Source of the DNA: an uncultured Pelagibacteraceae bacterium
GTDB lineage: Bacteria; Pseudomonadota; Alphaproteobacteria; Pelagibacterales; Pelagibacteraceae
Length of the DNA: 58,494 bases
Direction of reading: 5' to 3'
Assembly (NCBI GenBank): GCA_905612415.1
Contig: CAJQRW010000038.1
Location: 1 to 58,494 of the forward strand
The translations under genes and the position numbers were made by a program. Below, piece after piece: positions 34,346 to 42,255 of the stretch. The notes beneath the pieces are model-generated. The model did no database searches, had not been told where the DNA came from, and worked only from the letters and a program-made list of their open reading frames with translations. Each line of letters opens with the position of its first letter. Position 1 is the first letter of the stretch.

Positions 34346-35389
34346 ATGAAAAAAGTTGGTGAACACATAACATTAGATTTTTTAGGAGTTAAGCAAGATT
34401 ATTCACCTAAATTTTATAACAAAATTATTTACAAAATTGCTAAAAAGGCAAAAGTTGAAATTCTCAATGTTTCTGATCATGCATTTAAACCTCAAGGTTT
34501 TACTTTAGTAGCTTTACTAGCTGAGAGTCATATGAGTTTCCATACTTTTCCAGAGAAAGGAATAATAAGTTTTGATTTTTTTACCTGCGCAAAAGTATCT
34601 CCAAAAATTGCATTGGATATTCTTAAAAAAGAAATCAAACATGAAAGAGTTGTGGTTAAGAGTTTTGATAGAAGTACAGTTAGTTTATATGATGATATTT
34701 ATAGTACTCCAGGCCAAAAAAAATATTATGTAGTAAATGATGTTTTAGAAAATTTTGTATCAAAAGTAGGACAACATATTGAAATTTTAAAACTAGAAGA
34801 ATTTGGAAATGCGTTATTTATTGACAGTGAGCTTCAGGTATCTGAAAAAGATGAAAAGAAATATAGTGGACAATTTGTAAGTTCTGCTCTTAACTTAAAT
34901 AGTGCAAATTCTACAGCAGCCATTATCGGGGGTGGAGACGCAGGTGTTGCTAGAGAGTGTATATCAAAAGGATTTAATTTGATTGATTGGTATGAACTAG
35001 ATCCAGAGGTTGTTACAGCTTGTTATAAATATTTGCCAAAAATTTCAAGCAGAGTTAAAGAAAGTAATAGTATTAAATGTTATTGGGGTGATGCTTTTGA
35101 AAGTATAAAATCTGCTGAAGATTCTAAGTATGATAAAATATTCGTAGATTTAAATGATGACCAATATTGTATTGATCTTGCTGCAAAAAACATGAATGGT
35201 TTGAAAAGAATTTTAAAACCCGGTGGAGTTATTACTGCCCAGGTAGGATCAAAAGATAAAAAACCAAAACAAGTAGATAACTGGCTAAAAGTTCTCTCTA
35301 AAAATTTTGGAAATGTCAAATTGGATGAAGTTCACATCCAAAGCTTTGACTGTAGATGGAATTTTGCCTCATCTATGATGAATAATTAA
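34346..35389 (+). CDS. speDE: S-adenosylmethionine decarboxylase-spermidine synthase fusion
   Basis: A 347-residue fusion. Residues 1-110 are a prokaryotic AdoMet decarboxylase: LLAESHMSFHTFPEKG (58-72) with the self-cleavage site E60-S61 that creates the pyruvoyl group, H66 and C81. Residues 118-347 are an aminopropyltransferase: FGNALFIDSELQVSEKDE (153-170), GGGDAG (195-200), YELDPEVV and VDLNDDQYC. It would decarboxylate SAM and transfer the aminopropyl group to putrescine, giving spermidine and methylthioadenosine. The N-terminal domain must self-process, leaving a small beta chain. It is divergent from the aldolase-SDR gene with 85 bases between. Confidence 0.92.
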   Translation: MKKVGEHITLDFLGVKQDYSPKFYNKIIYKIAKKAKVEILNVSDHAFKPQGFTLVALLAESHMSFHTFPEKGIISFDFFTCAKVSPKIALDILKKEIKHERVVVKSFDRSTVSLYDDIYSTPGQKKYYVVNDVLENFVSKVGQHIEILKLEEFGNALFIDSELQVSEKDEKKYSGQFVSSALNLNSANSTAAIIGGGDAGVARECISKGFNLIDWYELDPEVVTACYKYLPKISSRVKESNSIKCYWGDAFESIKSAEDSKYDKIFVDLNDDQYCIDLAAKNMNGLKRILKPGGVITAQVGSKDKKPKQVDNWLKVLSKNFGNVKLDEVHIQSFDCRWNFASSMMNN

Positions 35390-35474
35390 AATAATTCAAC
35401 TATTTCACGTATTCTTTTTTTCTGGAAAAATCTTTCTTTTGATTCTAGAATTCATTTTTTTAACAGGAGGAAAA

Positions 35475-36296
35475 ATGAAAAATATATTTAAATTATTTCT
35501 ATCTTCTATAGCTGCATTGATGATTATGTTTTCAAACGCTCAGTCAGACAGCATTAGAATAGGAACAGAAGGTGCGTACCCACCATGGAATTCAAAGGAT
35601 GCTTCAGGTAACCTAATTGGATTTGAAGTTGAACTTGCCAAAGAACTTTGTGCAATTATGAAACACGACTGCACTATAGTTGAGCAAGATTGGGATGGAA
35701 TGATACCAGGATTGATCATGAGAAAATTTGATGCAATCATGGCCGGAATGTCTATTACAGATGAAAGATTAAAAACTATTAATTTTTCAAGAGGATACGC
35801 TGATGAAGTGGCTTCTCTAGGTGTAATGAAAGGTTCAAGTCTTGAAGGAATGGATACTCCAGAAAGCATAAATCTTTCAAAAGGAAACAGTAAAGTTTTA
35901 AAAACTTTAACTGCTGCACTTGCTGGAAAAACTGTTGGTGTTCAAACAGCAACAATTCATCAAAACTTTTTAGAGTCTGGTGATGTAGGAAAAATTAATA
36001 TCAGAACATACAAAACACAAGATGAAGTAAATCTAGATTTAGTAGCTGGTAGAATAGATGTAGCTCTTGCAGCTGCAGTTGCTTTTACTGATTATGCAGA
36101 AAAATCTGGTAAACCTGTTGTTCTAGTAGGGCCTACATTTGCTGGTGGAGCTTTTGGTAATGGTGTTGGAGTTGGAATAAGAAAAGATGACACAAAACTT
36201 CTTAAAGACTTTAATAGAGCTATCAAAACAGCGTCTAAAAAGGGAATAATTTCTAAGTTAGCGATTAAACACTTTGGTTTCGACGCTTCTATGTAA
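35475..36296 (+). CDS. ABC transporter substrate-binding protein, polar amino acids (ArgT/HisJ type)
   Basis: About 273 residues. A signal peptide (1-22) precedes IRIGTEGAYPPWNSKD (28-43), the classic family-3 N-terminus, then GFEVELAKELC, and DGMIPGLIMRKFDAIMAGMSITDERL near 85-110, all typical of lysine/arginine/ornithine/histidine binding proteins. I start at the ATG at 35475 because AGGAGG at 35465-35470 precedes it by four bases; a start at 35439 would disrupt the signal peptide. It lies 85 bases after speD-speE and binds a cationic amino acid or opine in the periplasm. A long hairpin separates it from the permease genes. Confidence 0.92.
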   Translation: MKNIFKLFLSSIAALMIMFSNAQSDSIRIGTEGAYPPWNSKDASGNLIGFEVELAKELCAIMKHDCTIVEQDWDGMIPGLIMRKFDAIMAGMSITDERLKTINFSRGYADEVASLGVMKGSSLEGMDTPESINLSKGNSKVLKTLTAALAGKTVGVQTATIHQNFLESGDVGKINIRTYKTQDEVNLDLVAGRIDVALAAAVAFTDYAEKSGKPVVLVGPTFAGGAFGNGVGVGIRKDDTKLLKDFNRAIKTASKKGIISKLAIKHFGFDASM

Positions 36297-36305
36297 TAAT
36301 TTAAT

Positions 36306-36343
36306 TTTTAAGGCGGTAAATATAAAAATTTGCTGCCTTAAAA
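36306..36343 (+). promoter_or_regulatory. Stable intergenic hairpin before the permease start
   Basis: TTTTAAGGC (36306-36314) pairs with GCCTTAAAA (36335-36343); inside these arms the strands continue with G-T, G-C, T-G, A-T, A-T, A-T and T-A pairs to a six-base loop, giving a stem of about 16 base pairs. It ends three bases before the permease ATG at 36347 and leaves no separate Shine-Dalgarno. Such hairpins after binding-protein genes limit 3' decay and lower downstream translation, giving more binding protein than permease. The A/T-rich arm lacks a terminator-like U tract directly after it. Confidence 0.6.
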
Positions 36344-36346
36344 CAT

Positions 36347-37039
36347 ATGGAATTTTTATATTTCGGTAATACAGGTTGGGGTGACGAACTTTTCTTTGCA
36401 ACACTAATGACAATAGCTGTTGCGGTTACAGCAATATTTATAGGATTCTTTCTTGCTGCAATTTTTGCAACATTTAAGTTATCTAAAAGCAAAATATTAA
36501 ACTTTGTAGGAAATTTTTATACAACAGTGTTCAGGGGTGTTCCTGAACTTTTAGTTATCTATCTACTTTTTTTTGGAGGCAGTGGTGCCGTCATGTATGT
36601 AGCAAAAATTTTTGGCTATGATGGGTATATTGAAGTTAACGCTTTTTTAACTGGAGCAATATCTATTGGAATAATTTCAGGAGCTTATTCTACTGAAGTA
36701 TTTAGAGGAGCTATACAATCAATAAGTGAAGGTCAGTTTGAAGCATCTAAAGTTTTAGGTTTAAGAAAAAAAATTTATTATTACAAAATAATAATACCAC
36801 AAATGCTTAGACTAGCTTTGCCTAATATAAGTAATGTTTGGCAAATAACTTTAAAGGATACTTCTCTAATTTCAGTTACAGGACTTGTTGAGATAATGAG
36901 ACAATCATATATTGCTGCTGGATCAACAAGGGATCCTCTATTTTTCTACTCATTTGCTGCAGTTTTATATCTACTCTTAACATTTTTAAGTCTCAAACTA
37001 TTTAATAAATTAGAAAAAAATTACAGCAGGGGGTTTTAA
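36347..37039 (+). CDS. Amino-acid ABC transporter permease (HisQ/OccQ type)
   Basis: A 230-residue membrane protein with about five hydrophobic segments. The EAA loop of binding-protein-dependent permeases reads AIQSISEGQFEASKVLGLRK (about 126-145), followed by IIPQMLRLALPN, the site that contacts the ATPase. TVFRGVPELLVIYL is a typical HisQ segment. It pairs with the permease at 37040, which starts one base after its stop codon. The cytoplasmic ATPase partner is not in this cluster. Confidence 0.92.
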   Translation: MEFLYFGNTGWGDELFFATLMTIAVAVTAIFIGFFLAAIFATFKLSKSKILNFVGNFYTTVFRGVPELLVIYLLFFGGSGAVMYVAKIFGYDGYIEVNAFLTGAISIGIISGAYSTEVFRGAIQSISEGQFEASKVLGLRKKIYYYKIIIPQMLRLALPNISNVWQITLKDTSLISVTGLVEIMRQSYIAAGSTRDPLFFYSFAAVLYLLLTFLSLKLFNKLEKNYSRGF

Positions 37040-37705
37040 ATGGAATTAATGATAGAAAGCTTTCCAAGATTACTTAATGCCACACTGCTAACAGTTGAAT
37101 TAACATTATTATCTTTATTTTTTGGAATATTTGTCGGGGTATTTTTTGCAATACTTAGAACGAGTAAAAGTAAAATTCTTTACTACCTTTCTTATTATTA
37201 TTCATACGTTTTTAGAGGCACACCCTTATTGGTTCAAATTTTTATAATATACTTTGGTTTAGGACAGGTTGAGTGGATTAGAGAATCTTTTCTTTGGCTT
37301 GTATTAAAAGAACCTTATTCATGTGCTATACTCGCCTTTACATTGAATACTGGAGCTTATTCGTCTGAAATTTTTAGATCAGCTTTTGAAACAATTAATA
37401 AGGGAGTTTTAGAGGCAGCGAAAGGATTAGGTTTAAACAAAATAAATACTTTTTTTAAGATCAAATTACCAATAGCAATCAAACAATCATTGCCAGCTTA
37501 TGGAAACGAAATGGTATTAATGCTTAAAGGAACATCGTTAGCAAGTACAGTTACATTACTTGATCTCACAGGAGTAGCGAAACACATAATTTCAACCACC
37601 TTTAAACCCATAGAAGTATTTATTGTCGCTGGAAGTATTTACTTATTGATGACTTTTATTATTCACAACGTCATCAAAATTTTGGAAAAAAAATATAACT
37701 ATTAA
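37040..37705 (+). CDS. Amino-acid ABC transporter permease (HisM/OccM type)
   Basis: A 221-residue permease with SYVFRGTPLLVQIFIIYFG near 54-72 and an EAA loop ETINKGVLEAAKGLGLNKINTFFKIKLP near 127-154, the HisM/OccM signature. It is contiguous with the first permease (stop at 37039, ATG at 37040). Together with the binding protein at 35475 these form an importer for a polar amino acid, probably a cationic one. No ATP-binding protein follows; the next gene is on the opposite strand 13 bases away. Confidence 0.92.
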   Translation: MELMIESFPRLLNATLLTVELTLLSLFFGIFVGVFFAILRTSKSKILYYLSYYYSYVFRGTPLLVQIFIIYFGLGQVEWIRESFLWLVLKEPYSCAILAFTLNTGAYSSEIFRSAFETINKGVLEAAKGLGLNKINTFFKIKLPIAIKQSLPAYGNEMVLMLKGTSLASTVTLLDLTGVAKHIISTTFKPIEVFIVAGSIYLLMTFIIHNVIKILEKKYNY

Positions 37706-37718
37706 TTTAAAAAAATAA

Positions 37719-38126
37719 TTAAATTTTATAATCAACATATTGTTTAATCTCTCTAATATTTGAACCTAAAATCTTATTTATTTCTAATTTTATCTTAGCT
37801 CTTTTATCGTTATTAAAATAAACCCCCCGAGCAAGCTCTATAAATTTTTTATTAAATTTTTTATTTTTTTCATAAATACGAAGTTTATCTTCAATATTCC
37901 ACAATCTAATATTAATTTTTTTAACAGCTAAAAATAGTTTTTTAATTTTAATACTTTTCGGAATAGAGGAATTTTCAATTTGCTTTAATATTTTGTATTC
38001 TTTTTTTACTTGTTTTAAAGAATCCTTATCTTTAATTTTTTTTAGCTTGATTTCAAGAATACTTACCTTATCTAGAAGCTCACCAGCAGATACTTCTGAT
38101 TGTATTTTTTTAAATTTATTTATCAT
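37719..38126 (-). CDS. DUF6165 family protein
   Basis: About 135 residues from the ATG at 38126; a TTG at 38162 would extend it but would abut the divergent gene at 38163. EVSAGELLDKVSILEIKLKKI (about 10-30), INIRLWNIEDKLRIYE and FIELARGVYFNNDKRAKIK match DUF6165 throughout. The protein is helical, rich in lysine and probably cytoplasmic. Family members often sit beside LPS or glycosyltransferase genes, as here (GT9 divergent at 38163), but no function is established. Confidence 0.78.
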   Translation of the reverse strand: MINKFKKIQSEVSAGELLDKVSILEIKLKKIKDKDSLKQVKKEYKILKQIENSSIPKSIKIKKLFLAVKKINIRLWNIEDKLRIYEKNKKFNKKFIELARGVYFNNDKRAKIKLEINKILGSNIREIKQYVDYKI

Positions 38127-38162
38127 TTTGCGGTAAATTGATGTACTAAATTTAAATAACAA

Positions 38163-39101
38163 ATGTCAAATATTTTGATTATAAAACATGGGTCATTAGG
38201 CGATATAGCCCAAATTAGTGGAGCCTTGAGAGATATTAGGGAAACTTATGTTGATAAAAAGATCTTTATATTAACTACTAACCCCTACGTAGAGCTACTA
38301 AGTAAATGTAAATATTTAGATGGAGTGCTGATAGATAAAAGACTTCCTAGATGGAATATTTTTTATCTTATTAAACTAAAAAAAATGTTGAGTATGTTTA
38401 AATTTAATTTAGTTATAGATCTACAAAATTCTTCAAGAACTTTGTTTTATAGTAAATATTTATTAAAAAATATAAGATGGTGCAGTAGCAAAAGTGTATT
38501 GCCTAAAAATGAAAAGAAAAGTAATTTTGACAAAGAACCTGTTTTAAAAAGGTTCGAGTTTCAACTAAAAAATTTGGGTATAAACACACAATACACGTTG
38601 AAGCCTGATTTCTCGTGGGCAGCAAGTAATGTAGATAACATAGTTAGTCAGTATTTTGGGAAAAAATTTATTTTATTTTTTCCTTTTTGTTCTCCCGAAC
38701 TGCCCCATAAAAGATGGCCATATTATAATCTTCTAATTAAAATAATTAAATCCAATCACGATAATTTGGAAATAGCAATAGCTCCTGGTCCTGACGAGTT
38801 AGAAGATGCTAAAAAGATAAATTCAACAATAATTACAAATAAAAATAATTCATTAAATATTTTTGAACTTGCTGGTTTAATAAAAAAATCAAGCTATGTT
38901 ATTGCAAACGATACAGGCCCAGCACACATGGCTGCTCATCTTGGAAAAAAGGGAATTGCGTTATTTGGTCACCACACAACAGCCAAAAAAGTTTCAATTG
39001 AAACTGATAAATTTAAAACTATTACTGTAAAAAATTTAAACCTACTTAGCGCAGAAGAAGTTTATTCTGAAATAAAAGAAAAACTAGAATCAATCAATTA
39101 A
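38163..39101 (+). CDS. GT9 family heptosyltransferase-like glycosyltransferase
   Basis: A 312-residue GT-B enzyme. ILIIKHGSLGDIAQISGAL (4-22) is the family N-terminal GD motif, FLFFPFCSPELPHKRWPY-type sequence (about 172-190) the middle conserved segment, and ANDTGPAHMAAHLGKKGIALFG (about 251-272) the ND-TGP-HMAA donor site of ADP-heptose:LPS heptosyltransferases. It likely adds a heptose or related sugar to the LPS core. It is divergent from DUF6165 and ends 12 bases inside the convergent GT4 gene. Confidence 0.87.
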   Translation: MSNILIIKHGSLGDIAQISGALRDIRETYVDKKIFILTTNPYVELLSKCKYLDGVLIDKRLPRWNIFYLIKLKKMLSMFKFNLVIDLQNSSRTLFYSKYLLKNIRWCSSKSVLPKNEKKSNFDKEPVLKRFEFQLKNLGINTQYTLKPDFSWAASNVDNIVSQYFGKKFILFFPFCSPELPHKRWPYYNLLIKIIKSNHDNLEIAIAPGPDELEDAKKINSTIITNKNNSLNIFELAGLIKKSSYVIANDTGPAHMAAHLGKKGIALFGHHTTAKKVSIETDKFKTITVKNLNLLSAEEVYSEIKEKLESIN

Positions 39102-40187
39102 CTTTAAATAACTTTTAATAACTTTATCCCAATAAAAATTTTCTGAAAATACCTTAGCGTTTTTACCATATTGAATATATTTATTATTTGTAAAAAATTT
39201 AATGACAGAGTCGTATATAGAATTTAAATCACTTCCGTCGCATAATAGTCCAGTCTTTTCATGAGATATAGCATCAGAAGTTCCACCATCTTTTCCTCCA
39301 ATTGAAGCAACCCCATAAGATGCAGCTTCTACAAAAGAAATTCCAAAACCTTCAACTGATTTTCCTTCAATTCTTGAAGGCATTAAATGTAGATTAGATG
39401 AAGAAATCAATGCTATTTTAGAATTATGATCTATATTTTTTAAAAACAAAACATTATTATTTATTTCTAATTCAGAAGCTAATTTTTTTAAATTACTCTC
39501 TTCTTTACCTGACCCTATTGATACATATTTAATTTTTGGATATTTAACTTTAAGGTTTTTTATTAACATTAAAATTTTATCGTGACCTTTTCTTTTTTCT
39601 AGTCTTGAAACTGTGATTATTTTTGGAAAAGAATCTTCAAAAATATTTTCTGCTTTATTTTTATTAATATTGTCTATTTTATCTGGTCTTGGTATTCCAG
39701 GAAAAATTATACTTATCTTAGATGAATTAATTCCTACTTTTATGGCTAAATTTTTTGTGAAATTGGAATTTGCAATAATACAATCTGCATTATTAGTACT
39801 TTTAATTAATCTTTTATTTAATATAGAGCCAACTTCGTGATTGATCTCTTTTGAATGCAGTAAACAGAAAGTTTTTACTTTTTGCAGGTTTTCTTTTTTT
39901 ATTAATTCAAGACTTTTCCAATGGTCAGCAAATAAACCTCTTATGTTGTTATTGGAATTAATAAAATTATTTACTAAATTTGCTTTTCTAAACTTCCTAA
40001 AAAGTTTTATTCCTTTTATCCTCTCTATATTAATAGATGAATTTAAATCATAAGCTTTTGAATACTCATGCTCAAATGCGAAAACTTTAACCGGACCATG
40101 GTTTAATAAGCTTTTGGATAGATTTCCCATCAGCATTTGTATACCACCAACATCTGGGGGAAAATTTCTTGTCACTATTAAAAACAT
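39090..40187 (-). CDS. Family 4 glycosyltransferase
   Basis: A 365-residue GT-B glycosyltransferase. TRNFPPDVGGIQMLMGNLS (6-24) is the GT4 N-terminal GG loop; IITVSRLEKRKGHDKIL (about 195-211) opens the C-terminal domain; VEGFGISFVEAASYGVASIG (about 278-297) is the E-x7-E motif. It uses a nucleotide-sugar to extend a glycan with retention. Its start overlaps the stop of the thioredoxin-like gene by one base, so it is the last gene of a four-gene minus-strand run (42244 to 39090). It overlaps the GT9 gene by 12 bases at the 3' ends. Confidence 0.88.
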   Translation of the reverse strand: MFLIVTRNFPPDVGGIQMLMGNLSKSLLNHGPVKVFAFEHEYSKAYDLNSSINIERIKGIKLFRKFRKANLVNNFINSNNNIRGLFADHWKSLELIKKENLQKVKTFCLLHSKEINHEVGSILNKRLIKSTNNADCIIANSNFTKNLAIKVGINSSKISIIFPGIPRPDKIDNINKNKAENIFEDSFPKIITVSRLEKRKGHDKILMLIKNLKVKYPKIKYVSIGSGKEESNLKKLASELEINNNVLFLKNIDHNSKIALISSSNLHLMPSRIEGKSVEGFGISFVEAASYGVASIGGKDGGTSDAISHEKTGLLCDGSDLNSIYDSVIKFFTNNKYIQYGKNAKVFSENFYWDKVIKSYLKLID

Positions 40188-40741
40188 TATTTAAACCATT
40201 TAATATTACATCCCATACTTGGAATTTGTTGTTTAGGACCTTTTCCTGATTTAGCTATTAGTTTCATAGCTTCTTTTAAATCACTATCACCTTCTATAAT
40301 AGGTTTAAGATTTTTAAGACCTCTAAATCTACCTCTATATTGTAATTTAGATTCATTATTGTATCCAAAAAAATCAGGTGTACAAACAGCACCATAATTT
40401 TTTGCAATTTGTTGAGTTGGATCTATTAGATAGGGAAATGTAAAATTATTTTCTTTAGAAAAAGAAATCATATTATCAAAAGAATCTTCAGGGTAGTTCA
40501 CAACATCATTGGACATTATTCCTACAGATTTAATACCTAAATTTTCTAAATATTTAATATCCACTGCTAAATCTTTAATTATAGCTTTTACATAGGGGCA
40601 ATGGTTACAAATAAACATAACAAGCGTTCCATTTTCCCCAACTATGTCATTCAACGATACCTTTTTATTATTAATAGATAGAAGAAAGAAATCTTTTGCT
40701 TTTTCTCCAAAATTACAAATAGGTGTTTCAGTAAGAGACAT
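40187..40741 (-). CDS. Thioredoxin-fold AhpC/TSA-type redox protein
   Basis: A 184-residue thioredoxin-fold protein. The active-site-like CNHCPYV (C45, C48) follows the VMFICNHC strand, and VGIMSNDVVNYPEDSF and FPYLIDPTQQIAKNYGAVCTPDFFGY (the cis-Pro strand) match the 'thioredoxin family protein' group related to peroxiredoxins. It probably reduces disulfides or peroxides in the cytoplasm; no signal peptide is visible. It lies 9 bases after the PNPOx-like gene and overlaps GT4 by one base. Specific substrate unknown. Confidence 0.85.
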   Translation of the reverse strand: MSLTETPICNFGEKAKDFFLLSINNKKVSLNDIVGENGTLVMFICNHCPYVKAIIKDLAVDIKYLENLGIKSVGIMSNDVVNYPEDSFDNMISFSKENNFTFPYLIDPTQQIAKNYGAVCTPDFFGYNNESKLQYRGRFRGLKNLKPIIEGDSDLKEAMKLIAKSGKGPKQQIPSMGCNIKWFK

Positions 40742-40750
40742 ATTTATCTT

Positions 40751-41365
40751 TTAGGGAATTAACCATTTTTTATCAACATGATTATTTTTTAAAAAAAATT
40801 TTGCTCTCCTATGTCCTTTTGCTGCTAAATATAACCATTCTACAGATAAGATAAAAGCTTCAATTATACAGAAATTTTTATAACCAACTTCGCTCTCTTC
40901 AATTGTATATTTAGAATTATCCACTTCATCAGAGAGGCCAGATGATGGTTTAGAAGAATCTAGGCCAGGAGCTACTTCTCCTAAATAACATTGTCTACTC
41001 ATATGAGAAGTTTTTTTCCAGGATTTTTTTGTTTTATCATTTTGGTAGTGAATTTTAATATTGCATGAAATTCTCAGCTGTACTTTTTCTTCTTTATCGT
41101 AAAATAGAAAAGACCCTTTTGGATTACTTTTTAAAAATTTAATTTTATTTGATCTAATATCACTATGGAAAGATAAAGTTTTATTTTCTTTGTCTAGTCC
41201 TCTTAGAACAATTATCCTTCCTTCAAAATTACTATCATTTCCTGAAATAAATATAGGTATATGAAATGGAGCATCTCTTTTAGCTAAACCAACCTCTAAA
41301 AGATCCCAAATCTTAATATAAGTTTTATCTAAATTATTATAATAATCAGGTTTACTATTTTGCAC
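40751..41365 (-). CDS. Pyridoxamine 5'-phosphate oxidase-like FMN protein
   Basis: A 204-residue split-barrel flavin protein. RIIVLRGLDKENKTLSFHSDIRSNKIKFL (about 51-79) is the FMN-binding segment typical of PNPOx, and SRQCYLGEVAPGLDSSKP resembles the substrate-side S-RQ...S motif. The C-terminal WLYLAAKGHRRAKF ends like PNPOx (R-R). True PdxH is usually about 215-230 residues; this may be PdxH or a related oxidoreductase, so I give no symbol. It sits 6 bases from the HIBADH-like gene and 9 from the redox protein. Confidence 0.78.
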   Translation of the reverse strand: MQNSKPDYYNNLDKTYIKIWDLLEVGLAKRDAPFHIPIFISGNDSNFEGRIIVLRGLDKENKTLSFHSDIRSNKIKFLKSNPKGSFLFYDKEEKVQLRISCNIKIHYQNDKTKKSWKKTSHMSRQCYLGEVAPGLDSSKPSSGLSDEVDNSKYTIEESEVGYKNFCIIEAFILSVEWLYLAAKGHRRAKFFLKNNHVDKKWLIP

Positions 41366-41371
41366 AAAATA

Positions 41372-42244
41372 CTATTTTTTTCTCAGCCTTCTAATTAAGC
41401 TAGATGTGTCCCATCTACTACCACCCATTTTTTGAACATCTTCATAAAAACCATCTACAATTTTTGTAACTGGTAAAAGAGAGTTATTTTTTTTAGCTTC
41501 GTCTAATGCAATCTTTAGATCCTTTCTCATCCAATCTACAGCAAAACCAAACTCAAATTTATCATCTATCATAGTTTTGTATCTATTTTCCATTTGCCAA
41601 GATTGTGCGGCTCCCTTTGAAATTACGTTGATTACATCTTCCATTTTTAATCCTGCATTAATTCCAAAATTTATTCCTTCAGAAAGTCCTTGCACTAGTC
41701 CCGCTATACAAATTTGATTAACCATCTTTGCTAATTGACCACTGCCTGAAGATCCTAGTAGTTGAACTTTTTTACTATAACAATTAATAATATCTTTTGC
41801 TTTATCAAAGTCCTCTTTATCTCCACCAACCATAACAGTCAAAGCTCCATTTTCTGCTCCGGCTTGCCCACCTGAAACAGGCGCATCTAAAAAACCAAAA
41901 CCTTTTGATTTAGCTTTACCATGCAGTTCTCTTGCTATCGTTGCAGAAGCTGTAGTGTTATCTATATAAATTGATTTTTTTTGTATAGTATTAAAAATTC
42001 CTTTTTCTCCAAGGGTGACTTCTTTTAAGTCATTGTCATTGCCTACGCATGTAAATATAAAATCAGAATCTTTTGCCGCTTCAGCCGGCGTTTCAGCTAT
42101 TGCGCCTTTATATTGTTTTATCCATTTTTCTGCTTTAGTTTTAGTTCTATTATAAACAGTTACTTTATGTCCTGCTTTTGATATATATCCTGCCATGGGA
42201 TACCCCATTACACCAAGACCAATAAAGGAAACTTTGCAAGTCAT
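41372..42244 (-). CDS. 3-hydroxyisobutyrate dehydrogenase-like NAD(P)-dependent oxidoreductase
   Basis: A beta-hydroxyacid dehydrogenase of about 290 residues: NAD(P) loop GLGVMG (9-14), substrate motif DAPVSGGQAGAENGALT (120-136) and catalytic Lys173 (GQLAKMVNQ). The family includes 3-hydroxyisobutyrate, tartronate-semialdehyde and glyoxylate/succinic semialdehyde reductases; I cannot tell them apart here. I start at the ATG at 42244, since a TTG at 42262 would reach into the divergent MFS gene at 42256. It heads the minus-strand run with PNPOx-like, thioredoxin-like and GT4 genes. Confidence 0.86.
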   Translation of the reverse strand: MTCKVSFIGLGVMGYPMAGYISKAGHKVTVYNRTKTKAEKWIKQYKGAIAETPAEAAKDSDFIFTCVGNDNDLKEVTLGEKGIFNTIQKKSIYIDNTTASATIARELHGKAKSKGFGFLDAPVSGGQAGAENGALTVMVGGDKEDFDKAKDIINCYSKKVQLLGSSGSGQLAKMVNQICIAGLVQGLSEGINFGINAGLKMEDVINVISKGAAQSWQMENRYKTMIDDKFEFGFAVDWMRKDLKIALDEAKKNNSLLPVTKIVDGFYEDVQKMGGSRWDTSSLIRRLRKK

Positions 42245-42255
42245 ATTATATTCAA

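Noticed and set aside
35540-35869. A 109-residue open frame opposite the amino-acid binding protein gene
   Set aside because: It is antisense to a clearly conserved coding region and has no ribosome site or recognisable domain.
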